Source of the DNA: Caulifigura coniformis
GTDB lineage: Bacteria; Planctomycetota; Planctomycetia; Planctomycetales; Planctomycetaceae
Direction: 5' to 3'
Assembly (NCBI RefSeq): GCF_007745175.1
Contig: NZ_CP036271.1
Coordinates: 5,592,314 to 5,656,313 of the forward strand
Length of the DNA: 64,000 bases
The notes below the pieces were generated by a model, which was not told the DNA's origin, searched no databases, and saw only the letters and a program-made list of their open reading frames with translations. Of the stretch, positions 27,745-35,076 are shown in pieces. Numbering within the stretch: the first letter of the stretch is position 1; every line of letters begins with the position of its first letter. The position numbers were made by a program, and so were the translations under genes.

Positions 27745-29292
27745 TTATTCCTCGCGAAATGCCCGGGAAAGCCGACCAAAAGCCATGGACGTCGCTGCAA
27801 CCTGACGGCGGATGACTTCGCTGTCGTCCTCGTTCTCGATTATGTGATCCAGCTCTTCGAGCCGGTCGCGAAAAATCCTCGCCTTCATGCGGTGATACTC
27901 GCTGACCTGCCCCTTGCGGAGGAAGGTGCCGACTTCCAGCCGTCGGTTCCAACCTTGGCAGATCGGGATCCAGTGCAGGGCGTGTGAGAAATTCCGGCTC
28001 AGTGCGCCCTGCAAGGCTTCGGTTTTCGCGACGTTGAGTTCATCCAGAGTCTCGTCCGCAGGCGGGTAATAAGCGAAGCATCCGACAATGCTGCCCGCCA
28101 CAATCGTCAACAGTCCGACACCTGCCAGGACCGGGCCAGGGACGACGATGTCCCACGCGCCTCGGGCCGACTCCGGTGCGGGGCGATTCAGCCAGTCTTC
28201 GATTCGCCATCGCCGATCGAGCCGCTTGAGACCGAGTCCCAGGCAGATGAGTACGCCAATCATGGCGGCGCCGACCATTTCGTGGAGCTGTGTCTCCAAT
28301 CGAATTCTTCGCCAGATCTCCGCCGCGAATCCCCCGGACGGGCGATAGCCGGCGTGAAACGGCTGGCAGTAAGTGTCAAAGGCGTGCGTATGATCGGCCG
28401 GCTCGATGTCCTTCGGATACAGCGGTCGTTCAATCCCGTACGAGAGCCCGACGACCACCAGCAGCATGATGCCAACCCACACGCCGGCTCGCTTGAGGCC
28501 GTAGTTTGTCGTCATCCAGGCCAGGAGCCCCAGGTTCATCCCGGCTCCGAAGACGAGCAGGATGAAGGCGGCCCCGACCGAGTTTCCATGCTGAAACATC
28601 GACCCCAGCTGGCCCATCGCCATCATCGGGGTCGCGTACGCCGGGATCGCGATTCCGGTCATCATCAACGGAGACCAGGGATTGTCGTGCGCCATCGTTC
28701 GCTGCAGTGATCCCGCGGGCAGCATGAGGCTCAACAGACCGGTCCCCAGCAGGCCGATCAGAATGTAAACGCCCGAAACACTTACGATCTCGCGGGACAT
28801 CACGACGAGCACCGCCAGCAGGCGTTTGATTCCGAAAGGGCTCGGCGGCGGCTCAGGAGTATCGACCTCCGTGTTGGGAAACATGGCGTCGAAGATGCTG
28901 CCGGATAGCGTGACGACGATCAGAGAACAGAACGCAAACGCGACGATCGTCAGCGGCTTGGAAAGCGTGAGCCCGTACAACAGCGACAGTGGATCAAAGA
29001 GCGGCGACGAAAGGGCGAAGGCAAAAATGGTCCCGACCGAAATGGCACTCACTCGCAACTGCCGGACGATTGGAATCGTCCCGAGCGAGCAGCCTGGGAG
29101 AAGCATCCCCAGAAACCAGGACTGCGCCAGCGATGCGAAAGAGTTCGACCCGAACAGCCACCGCGTGTATTGCCGCCCCATCAGGCGATGAAGGATCCCG
29201 GCGATGCACAAACCCGTGAAGATGAACGGTGCGGCCTGAAGTGCCGACTGGACAATGCGAAGCACAAACCCCCAGAGCACGGCCTCGGCCAT
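27745..29292 (-). CDS. DUF318 (COG0701) permease
   Basis: 515 residues with about ten helices. Family motif 'LLPGCSLGTIPIVRQLR' (about 70-86; canonical PGCSCGxxP, with the second Cys replaced by Leu) and its repeat-like 'GIAIPAYATPMMAMGQLG' are recognisable. ATG 29292 has GAGGA about eight bases upstream. COG0701 permeases include ArsP-type exporters and many of unknown substrate. The loop 'HTHAFDTYCQPFHAGY' has several His residues. Divergent from a small membrane-protein gene with a box between them; the location suggests a role in metal handling (inference). Confidence 0.8.
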   Translation of the reverse strand: MAEAVLWGFVLRIVQSALQAAPFIFTGLCIAGILHRLMGRQYTRWLFGSNSFASLAQSWFLGMLLPGCSLGTIPIVRQLRVSAISVGTIFAFALSSPLFDPLSLLYGLTLSKPLTIVAFAFCSLIVVTLSGSIFDAMFPNTEVDTPEPPPSPFGIKRLLAVLVVMSREIVSVSGVYILIGLLGTGLLSLMLPAGSLQRTMAHDNPWSPLMMTGIAIPAYATPMMAMGQLGSMFQHGNSVGAAFILLVFGAGMNLGLLAWMTTNYGLKRAGVWVGIMLLVVVGLSYGIERPLYPKDIEPADHTHAFDTYCQPFHAGYRPSGGFAAEIWRRIRLETQLHEMVGAAMIGVLICLGLGLKRLDRRWRIEDWLNRPAPESARGAWDIVVPGPVLAGVGLLTIVAGSIVGCFAYYPPADETLDELNVAKTEALQGALSRNFSHALHWIPICQGWNRRLEVGTFLRKGQVSEYHRMKARIFRDRLEELDHIIENEDDSEVIRRQVAATSMAFGRLSRAFREE

Positions 29293-29352
29293 CGGGATGT
29301 CCTCAGGAAACAGCAGAGTTTGGCAGTGCAACGCATTTGGCACGCGATAATC

Positions 29353-29371
29353 TTGTGCATAAGTTGTGCAC
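29353..29371. promoter_or_regulatory. TGCA-N7-TGCA operator-like box (box 7)
   Basis: TTGTGCATAAGTTGTGCAC, 60 bp upstream of the permease start (29292) and about 45 bp upstream of the divergent gene. Confidence 0.72.
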
Positions 29372-29415
29372 ATTCACAACAGGTGGCAAGTCGGAGCACT
29401 CGGATTCGCACCCCC

Positions 29416-29898
29416 GTGATCGTTCGCCGGATCGGTTTCGCTGCGATCACACTGTCGATCTGGGCGCTTCTCGTTCGGGCCGTCCTGGGGGTTGCGACAC
29501 ACAGGACCGACTGGGACGGGGTTCTGTGTGGCCCTTGGGGGTGCACGCCGCCGCTCTCGGTCATCTTGGCCTGCCATGCCGCGTGGGCATTGACCGTCTT
29601 CCCTGCGGCTGCATTCGCCTGGCGACATCTGCCCGGATCCGCCGTCATCCACCTCGCCAAATGCCTGGCATTCGGAAGCAGTTTCGTGCTGACGGTCATT
29701 GCGACGTTTGCGATCTATTCACACCTGCGGGTGGAATTGCGGCCAGCCAGGTACTTGGGGCAGCGCGTCGCAGTCGACGCATTGGCCTACGTGGACCTGC
29801 CAGTCCTCGAGATCCTTTTCGCCGCTTCGTTCCTCGGGGTAGCAAACGCCATTTTCAAGCGATCCGCAAACAGAGGCGCTCCCCCGAAAACGGCCTAG
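29416..29898 (+). CDS. Small four-helix membrane protein, hypothetical
   Basis: 160 residues from GTG 29416 (GTG 29383 is the alternative; neither has a good ribosome site, so it may be leaderless). Four hydrophobic segments, e.g. 'IGFAAITLSIWALLVRAVLG' and 'LEILFAASFLGVANAIF', with one outer-loop pair of cysteines ('VLCGPWGCTPPLS'). No family recognised. The start region directly follows the box at 29353. The stop codon coincides with the first bases of the dispersed repeat. Confidence 0.5.
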   Translation: MIVRRIGFAAITLSIWALLVRAVLGVATHRTDWDGVLCGPWGCTPPLSVILACHAAWALTVFPAAAFAWRHLPGSAVIHLAKCLAFGSSFVLTVIATFAIYSHLRVELRPARYLGQRVAVDALAYVDLPVLEILFAASFLGVANAIFKRSANRGAPPKTA

Positions 29899-30345
29899 GC
29901 TGCCCGGACACTCAACCTGGCCTCCGCGCTCGCGAAAACCTCCCGGCGCGATGTCAAAACCTTGCTGCGGCACGCCACGCAACCACCTTTATAGCAGAAG
30001 GTTCCGGTCCAAAGCCCCTTCAGGCAGGTGAAGACTCTTCCCAACGCGCAACCCCTCCCGTCAGGATAGAGAACTCGTTCTTTGGCAACGCAAACAGGGG
30101 GTGATCAGCCCCGCGAGAGGGAGTGAAAAAAGACTCCACTGCTCGTCACACATGTCACACATGTCACACATGTCACACATGTCACACATGTCACACATGT
30201 CACACATGTCACACATGTCACACATGTCACACATGTCACAGGTCCAAAACTCCAATGTTTCAAACGGTTTTCGCTGTCACAGGTCTCGTCACAGGTCTCC
30301 CTCCGGGGGAACGGCTTCCGCGACAGCGAATGTCCACGCCCCCTC
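29896..30345. repeat. Dispersed non-coding repeat, copy A
   Basis: 450 bp matching, as an inverted copy, 38349-38724. Shared segments include TAGGCTGCCCGGAC at the left end, 'CTATAAAGGTGGTTGCG' read on the other strand, a block around 'TTGGCAACGCAAACA', the 9-bp tandem array, and 'GACAGCGAATGTCCACG' at the right end. The length difference from copy B (about 74 bp) is almost exactly eight extra 9-bp units (72 bp). It occupies the gap between the small membrane-protein gene and fur1 and includes no plausible gene. Confidence 0.8.
30145..30240. repeat. 9-bp tandem array (GTCACACAT)10 plus partial unit
   Basis: Ten perfect GTCACACAT units (30145-30234) and GTCACA. The same unit occurs about twice in copy B (near 38452-38475) and about once in copy C (near 52058). 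Because the unit is 9 bp it leaves all frames open (Met-Ser-His, Cys-His-Thr etc.), but no start signals or conserved protein accompany it. Confidence 0.92.
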
Positions 30346-30357
30346 GGGCCCCGATTT

Positions 30358-30376
30358 AACTGCACAGGAACTGCAG
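30358..30376. promoter_or_regulatory. TGCA-N7-TGCA operator-like box (box 8)
   Basis: AACTGCACAGGAACTGCAG, 80 bp upstream of the Fur-family gene at 30457 and just outside the repeat; suggests autoregulation. Confidence 0.5.
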
Positions 30377-30456
30377 GTGTTGAACGCAGGCCAGGAGCTT
30401 GGCATAATGAGCGCCCTGTCCACACCCAGCAGGAATCCAGGGCCAAGGCATTGAAA

Positions 30457-30912
30457 ATGGCGGATCACAATCGAGCCACTCGGACCAGCGCCGTTCAGGA
30501 GACTCGAGAGTTCTTGAAAGCAATCGGCGTGCGGGCCACGCCGGCCCGAATTGCGGTTTTGCAGCAATTGCGGGCGGCGAAGCGGCCCGTCACGCACGCG
30601 GAACTGACCGATCTTCTTGTTCCCCTGGGATTCGACAAGGCGACCATCTTCCGCAACCTCGCCGATCTCACGGAAGCCGAGGTCGTTCACCGGACCGAGC
30701 TCGGCGATCACGTCTGGCGTTTCGAGGCAATCGACCCGCGGGAGCCGGAGAAGGCCAAACACCCGCATTTCGTCTGCGTCGACTGCGGCGGGGTGACGTG
30801 CTTGGGAGAGATGGAATTTACGACCAAGTCGCGAAACCGTGCCGAGGCGATCAAGTCGATCACGGAAATCCTGATCAAAGGCCACTGCGCCGACTGTGAG
30901 ACCTCGAAGTAG
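30457..30912 (+). CDS. Fur-family metalloregulator (candidate Zur)
   Basis: 151 residues. Winged-helix N-terminal half ('GVRATPARIAVLQQL', recognition region 'LGFDKATIFRNLADLTEA'), then the metal-binding/dimer domain with 'LGDHVWRFE', 'KHPHFVCVDCG' (His102, His104, Cys107, Cys110) and 'GHCADC' (Cys144, Cys147). The four cysteines form the usual structural zinc site, and the histidines are in positions of the regulatory site. ATG 30457 is preferred over a TTG two codons earlier. It lies beside the ZIP transporter (converging), downstream of the box at 30358, in an island full of similar boxes. Zinc is the likeliest signal from the ZIP and AztD-like neighbours, but nickel, manganese or iron cannot be excluded from sequence. 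Confidence 0.85.
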   Translation: MADHNRATRTSAVQETREFLKAIGVRATPARIAVLQQLRAAKRPVTHAELTDLLVPLGFDKATIFRNLADLTEAEVVHRTELGDHVWRFEAIDPREPEKAKHPHFVCVDCGGVTCLGEMEFTTKSRNRAEAIKSITEILIKGHCADCETSK

Positions 30913-30927
30913 GTTTCAATTCCGTAT

Positions 30928-31956
30928 CTAGCCCGCGTGCAGGTGCGAGGGTTCAAGAAACTGGATGCTCCAGGCGACCGCCATTCCTGCGAGCAACGCG
31001 GCCGTGAGTCGCCAGCGAAAGTGGGAATGAAACTGCATCTCCGGCAGCAAGTCAGCCAGCGCGATGCACAGAAAGATGCCGGCTGAGAACGCCAGGCCAT
31101 ACGCCAGCCAGACTCCGCTGGATTGCGTAAGTTCGGATGCCCCGAGCAACGTCACCGCCGCTCCCAATGGCGCCAGGAGTGCGAATACGAGATTGACGAT
31201 CAAGCGGGCGCGACCGCTCCACTTGCCTGCAATCATCAGCGTCGTAATCGACAGCGAATCCATGGGTTTGTGCAAAGCAACGGCGAGGAGCGTCCCCAGG
31301 CCGGGGGCCAGTGCGCCGTGCTCGCCTTCCGCCTGCATCGCAATGCCCAGGGCGACGCCGTCCAGAAGGGTGTGCAGTCCCAGGCCGATGAACAGCCCAA
31401 CCCACCCGAACGGGCTGGCCCCGGGTCCATGAGAGTGATGGTGGCTGTGATCACACTCGGCCGTATGCACGTGAGACTCCTCGAGATTCCCCGGCGCCGC
31501 AGGATCTGCTTCATGATGGTGAACGTGGAAGGCCCTCAGCAGGAAGAACATCACGAGGATTCCGACGGCCATCGCCATGCAAATGCGATCGATTGATCCC
31601 GCTCCGGCCTCGTGGACTGCATGCGGGAAGAGATGCAGCGTCGCAACCCCCAGCATCAATCCGCCCACGAAGCTGATGAGCGTCTGGAACTGCTTATGCG
31701 ACAGCGTCTTCCGCCCGGGTAGCCACCCACCGATCAGCGAGGCCGACGCAATGATCGCCCCATAAACCCCGCATAAGGCCATCAGCCAGGCTCCCGACAC
31801 CGCCGAAACGCCGGGTTCGTGATCGGAATGTGCATGAGGATGGACGTGCGAATGGCCGTGGTGCGAGTGCGAATCCTGGGCGGCCAGCGTTGCCGTTGAT
31901 GCGAGGCACCACACGAAGCAGGCGACGGCCAATGGCGTTCGGACGAAATGGGACAT
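30928..31956 (-). CDS. ZIP-family metal transporter with His-rich N-terminus and loop
   Basis: 342 residues: signal-like N-terminal helix, a His-rich outer segment ('DSHSHHGHSHVHPHAH'), eight helices, and a second His-rich cytoplasmic loop ('HVHHHEAD', 'CDHSHHHSHGPG') between helices 3 and 4 as in ZIP proteins. Transport-site motifs are 'HTLLDGVALGIAM' (helix 4) and 'ALHKPMDSLSI' (helix 5; HKPMD where many have HExPE). ZIP transporters move Zn2+ and sometimes Fe2+ or Mn2+ into the cytoplasm. ATG 31956 was chosen over a TTG one codon earlier. The operator-like box at 31970 is 14 bp upstream. Confidence 0.9.
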   Translation of the reverse strand: MSHFVRTPLAVACFVWCLASTATLAAQDSHSHHGHSHVHPHAHSDHEPGVSAVSGAWLMALCGVYGAIIASASLIGGWLPGRKTLSHKQFQTLISFVGGLMLGVATLHLFPHAVHEAGAGSIDRICMAMAVGILVMFFLLRAFHVHHHEADPAAPGNLEESHVHTAECDHSHHHSHGPGASPFGWVGLFIGLGLHTLLDGVALGIAMQAEGEHGALAPGLGTLLAVALHKPMDSLSITTLMIAGKWSGRARLIVNLVFALLAPLGAAVTLLGASELTQSSGVWLAYGLAFSAGIFLCIALADLLPEMQFHSHFRWRLTAALLAGMAVAWSIQFLEPSHLHAG

Positions 31957-31969
31957 CAAGTACCGCCGA

Positions 31970-31988
31970 AAATGATATGTAAGTGCAC
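31970..31988. promoter_or_regulatory. Variant operator-like box (box 9) with flanking AATGATA/TATCATT dyad
   Basis: AAATGATATGTAAGTGCAC: the right TGCA core is intact, and the left core reads TGAT at the same 11-bp offset. A perfect inverted repeat AATGATA (31971-31977) / TATCATT (31989-31995) with an 11-bp spacer overlaps it. Just upstream of the ZIP start at 31956. Confidence 0.5.
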
Positions 31989-32075
31989 TATCATTGGACT
32001 TGCATCGCTGACGGACTTCAAGCCGCGATCGCCGAAACTCCTTGTCGCGGGCCGTACATTCGCACTCTCTTGTAC

Positions 32076-32094
32076 AATTGCATTCAGTGTGCAG
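32076..32094. promoter_or_regulatory. TGCA-N7-TGCA operator-like box (box 10), now separated from moxR by an IS
   Basis: AATTGCATTCAGTGTGCAG. With the IS630 element (32139-33165) and one TA removed in silico, the box would lie about 52 bp upstream of the MoxR ATG at 33176. It is also 120 bp upstream of the divergent ZIP start. Confidence 0.62.
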
Positions 32095-32146
32095 TAGGTG
32101 TAGATTTGCGATTCAGTCCGATGGAAGTCTGACAGTTAGAGCAACT

Positions 32147-32788
32147 TCATGATTCGTGTGCAGTGTATCCGCAGGAACGGATGTAGTTCAGGCATTCGCT
32201 CGGAGTGAACTCGTCCACCAGCACTCCGATCCGGTTCCAGAGTCCTTCTGTCGTCCGTTCAGCGCTCGTCCGCAAAAGCGTCTTGAACTTCGAGAACAAC
32301 TTCTCGATCGGGTTGAGATCGGGTGAGTACGGCGGCAGGTAGTACACCTCAGCCCCGGCCTGTCGAATCGCGTCACCCACCGCGCTCTGCTTGTGGCTGC
32401 TGAGGTTGTCCATGACCACCAAGTCTCCCGGCTCCAGCGCCGGGATCAGGAACTGACGGACGTAAGCCAGAAAGCATTCCCCATCCATCGGGCCATCCAG
32501 CACCAGGGGAGCAATCACTCCGCTGGCCCTGAGCGCCGCTGCGAACGTCGTCGTTTTCCAATGCCCTTGAGGGACATGGTCCACGACCCGGCGTGATTTT
32601 GGTCCCCAGCCATAGCGTCGCGTCATCTTCGTGTCGGCCCCGGTTTCGTCGAAGAACACCAGACGGCGACAGGCTTTCGACTGCACCAGGATGTTCCACC
32701 AGCGGCGCTTCTGAGCCACATCCGGCCGCTGTTGTTCAGCAGCTTTGAGCACTTTTTTTGAGAGTGATTCCCCAGCGCCGAAGCGCAT
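32147..32788 (-). CDS. IS630 transposase, catalytic frame (OrfB, DDE)
   Basis: 213 residues, overlapping OrfA in a different frame. DDE residues are all present: Asp in 'RRLVFFDETGA', Asp in 'LVVMDNLSSHK' and Glu in 'DLNPIEKLFSKFK'. It probably has no start of its own and is made as a fusion through the A7 slippery site. The frame is uninterrupted, so the element may still be active. Confidence 0.85.
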   Translation of the reverse strand: MRFGAGESLSKKVLKAAEQQRPDVAQKRRWWNILVQSKACRRLVFFDETGADTKMTRRYGWGPKSRRVVDHVPQGHWKTTTFAAALRASGVIAPLVLDGPMDGECFLAYVRQFLIPALEPGDLVVMDNLSSHKQSAVGDAIRQAGAEVYYLPPYSPDLNPIEKLFSKFKTLLRTSAERTTEGLWNRIGVLVDEFTPSECLNYIRSCGYTAHES

Positions 32789-33086
32789 TCCACAGAGTGG
32801 TCGCGCAGCCCGGCAGACCGAGTTGGCGTTGCCTTTGGGCGAGCGTCAGGCCGGGGTCGTCCTGGACGCTTTTGAAAATCCGCTCCCGATGCGGTTCCAG
32901 AACGCACTCCGGGCCGACATCTCCCTGCCGGGGAGTGATCTGGCCAGTCTCTTTGCGAAGCGCGAGCCAGTTCCAGATGGTTCGTTCAGTGACCTGAAAT
33001 CGCCGGGCGACTTCGGCCGGCGGAGAGCCGCGGTCGACTTCGGCCACGACACGTCGCCTCAAATCCATTGAGTAGGGGGTGGGCAT
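32736..33086 (-). CDS. IS630 transposase, N-terminal frame (OrfA, helix-turn-helix)
   Basis: 116 residues starting 'MPTPYSMDLRRRVVAEVDRG' with 'AEVARRFQVTERTIWNWL' (helix-turn-helix) and a second DNA-binding region ending 'ALRRWGITLKKSAQSC'. Near its end is a run of seven A residues on the coding strand (complement of 32753-32759). A -1 shift there enters the downstream frame ('ESLSKKVLKAAEQQRP'), so a fused OrfAB is expected by programmed frameshifting, as known for several IS630 elements. Confidence 0.82.
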   Translation of the reverse strand: MPTPYSMDLRRRVVAEVDRGSPPAEVARRFQVTERTIWNWLALRKETGQITPRQGDVGPECVLEPHRERIFKSVQDDPGLTLAQRQRQLGLPGCATTLWNALRRWGITLKKSAQSC

Positions 33087-33175
33087 GACTCTTCCTTGAT
33101 TGAGCCAACCACTTGAGAAATCCTTTCCCCTATCATCCCTCTGAAAAGCAACTGTGGAAGTGCTCTAGCGTCGCA

Positions 33176-34165
33176 ATGGTTCAGGAACTGCCCAACACGC
33201 TCGCCGCCAGAGATCAGTCGCTGGCAGAGTCCCACGCTGCGATCGCGAGGCTTTCGGATCGACTCAACCGCGTCCTGAAAGGCAAGCCGGGCGTCGTCGA
33301 ATCCGTCATCATTTGCCTGCTTGCCCGGGGCCACCTGCTGCTTGAAGACCGGCCGGGACTCGGGAAGACGACACTCGCAAAAGGACTCGCGGCTGGCGTC
33401 GGCGGACGGTACGCGCGCATTCAGTGCACCCCGGACCTGCTTCCGGGCGACATTACTGGCTTCAGTTTGTTCAACCAGCAGGAGCAGCAATTCGAGTTTC
33501 GGCCAGGACCGGTTTTCTCAGATGTCCTCCTTGCCGATGAAATCAATCGGGCGACTCCCAGAACCCAGAGCGTGCTCCTCGAAGCGATGGCCGAGCGCCA
33601 GGTGACCGTCGACGCAATCTGTCACGAACTGTCAGCGACTTTCTTCGTGATCGCAACGCAGAACCCGTTCGACCAGCATGGCACCTATCCGCTCCCGGAG
33701 GCTCAGCTCGATCGCTTTGCGATGAAGCTGAGCGTCGGCTATCCCGATCGGCTGGATGAGATGCAGATGCTCACTGATGCGATCGGGGCATCGCTCACTT
33801 CGGAAGCCAACTCGCTCGCCTGCTTTGCCCGCGGACAACTGCAGCGAATCCAGCAGTTGGTGGCTGACGTGTTCGTCGACGCCAGGATTCAGCATTACCT
33901 GCTCGATCTGATACAGGCCACGCGCAGTCACTCCGGCGTTGTCCTCGGCGCGAGCCCGCGCGCCGCGTTGACCTGGCAGCGGGTCGCTCAGGCCAGGGCG
34001 TTCTTCCATGGACGTGAGTACGTGGTGCCGGACGACGTCCAGGAAACGGCCCAGCCCGTCCTCAGTGTTCGATTGGGCGTGGTTCACGAAAACACAGAAC
34101 AGGTCATCCAGGAGCTCGTGGGAAGAACGCCGTTGCCCGCCTACTCGGCCAAGCGCCAACCTTGA
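33176..34165 (+). CDS. MoxR-family AAA+ ATPase
   Basis: 329 residues. Walker A 'LEDRPGLGKTTLA', Walker B 'VLLADEINRATPRTQ', sensor 'VIATQNPFDQHGTYPLPEAQLDRF' region (MoxR hallmark NPxExxGTYPLPEAQLDRF) and a C-terminal lid 'GASPRAALTW'. ATG 33176 lies 11 bp beyond the IS630 end, which separates the gene from its probable operator at 32076. MoxR proteins act as chaperones with DUF58 partners, encoded at 26386-27654 under the same kind of box. The stop overlaps the upstream TTG of the next regulator gene (TTGA), suggesting an operon. Confidence 0.88.
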   Translation: MVQELPNTLAARDQSLAESHAAIARLSDRLNRVLKGKPGVVESVIICLLARGHLLLEDRPGLGKTTLAKGLAAGVGGRYARIQCTPDLLPGDITGFSLFNQQEQQFEFRPGPVFSDVLLADEINRATPRTQSVLLEAMAERQVTVDAICHELSATFFVIATQNPFDQHGTYPLPEAQLDRFAMKLSVGYPDRLDEMQMLTDAIGASLTSEANSLACFARGQLQRIQQLVADVFVDARIQHYLLDLIQATRSHSGVVLGASPRAALTWQRVAQARAFFHGREYVVPDDVQETAQPVLSVRLGVVHENTEQVIQELVGRTPLPAYSAKRQP

Positions 34166-34185
34166 TCGGGAGACATGTCGTCGCC

Positions 34186-34653
34186 ATGCCGCTTCAGCCA
34201 CCCGGACTGACTCTCGATGAAACTCGCGAGATGCTCCACGCGGCCGGAGTCCGGCGAACGTTATCGCGAGTTTATGTTGTCCAGCATCTATCGACATGCC
34301 GTCGTCCTCCGACTCATGCCGAGATAGCGACTTCACTTGAACGTTTCGGATTCGACCTGTCGACAATCTTCCGTGCCCTGAATGATCTGATCGCCAGGCA
34401 GGTCGTTCACCGGCTGGATCTTGGCGATCACGCTTGGCGGTATTTGCTTCGGCCTCGTGATGTGGCTCAGTCCCCGTTGATGCTGGCGGTCTGTGTCGAC
34501 TGCAGGACCGTCGAGCAGCTCGAATCACCGTGTCGGGTGCAGCTCGATCGTCGTCGCCCTCGCTGGCAAGTCGACGAAGTCCTCGTTCGCGGACGCTGCG
34601 CGACTTGCCTGCAGGCAACGCCGCCGGCTTCAATCGCGGAATCTTCCACGTGA
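34186..34653 (+). CDS. Fur-family regulator, paralogue with lost regulatory histidines
   Basis: 155 residues from ATG 34186 (TTG 34162, overlapping the moxR stop, is an alternative). Fur fold: 'GVRRTLSRVYVVQHL', 'FGFDLSTIFRALNDL', 'LDLGDHAWRY', and the Cys4 structural site 'CVDC' (103, 106) and 'CATC' (138, 141). The two histidines that precede the first Cys pair in the paralogue at 30457 (His102/His104) are both Leu here (98 and 100), so metal sensing is probably altered or lost. Co-transcribed with moxR. The role could be as a heterodimer partner, an antagonist, or a sensor of another signal. Confidence 0.78.
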   Translation: MPLQPPGLTLDETREMLHAAGVRRTLSRVYVVQHLSTCRRPPTHAEIATSLERFGFDLSTIFRALNDLIARQVVHRLDLGDHAWRYLLRPRDVAQSPLMLAVCVDCRTVEQLESPCRVQLDRRRPRWQVDEVLVRGRCATCLQATPPASIAESST

Positions 34654-35076
34654 ACTGGTCCGGCTCTTGATGGGCGGCGCCGGATGGCCTGCCCCCCCTG
34701 AAACGCATCGACAGCTCGGGGAACCGGAATCGACGCCCCGTCAGCAGCTGCTCGGACATGAGGTCCGTGCTCCAACCGTCGTTTGGCTCCACAGGTCGCC
34801 GGACGAAACATGCAGCTCTTCCGGCACCGCGGCCCCTTTCGCCTGTGTAGCAGGCCTTCTTCGACAGACCGCCGATCGGCCAGCTTATGGCTCGCCAGTC
34901 ATCGCTCCCAACGAAGCAGCCCGCACAATTGACGGGTCACCGTACCGGTGCCCCGTCGCCTGGAAGGCCGCTCTGCGATTCCGGCCAAAAGCCGTGTCCC
35001 TTTCGATCCGGCAGTGATCCGGATCGAATGGTGCTCTACAAGGCACGAACGACTCATCCTGCCGGAGACGCAACTT
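34654..35076. other. Intergenic region without a supported gene
   Basis: About 420 bp between the Fur paralogue and the cardiolipin synthase. Open frames exist on both strands, but none has a recognisable product or ribosome site. I see no operator-like box, strong hairpin or repeat. Confidence 0.4.

Larger units (their letters stand above)
32139..33165 (-). mobile_element. IS630-family insertion sequence (about 1,027 bp, apparently intact)
   Basis: Ends are imperfect inverted repeats: GAGCAACTTC at 32139-32148 and, read inward from the right, GAGCACTTCCAC (33165-33154). The element is flanked by TA at 32137-32138 and 33166-33167, the duplicated target dinucleotide typical of IS630/Tc1 elements. 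It encodes two overlapping transposase frames on the minus strand. It sits between an operator-like box and the moxR gene. Confidence 0.82.

Noticed and set aside
30145-30240. CRISPR-like array
   Set aside because: Units are 9 bp and contiguous without spacers; there are no cas genes.
30061-30454. Open frames encoding Met-Ser-His, Cys-His-Thr, Cys-Asp-Met or Cys-Val-Thr repeats
   Set aside because: These result from reading the 9-bp repeat in any frame. There is no ribosome site, and copies B and C do not keep the frames.
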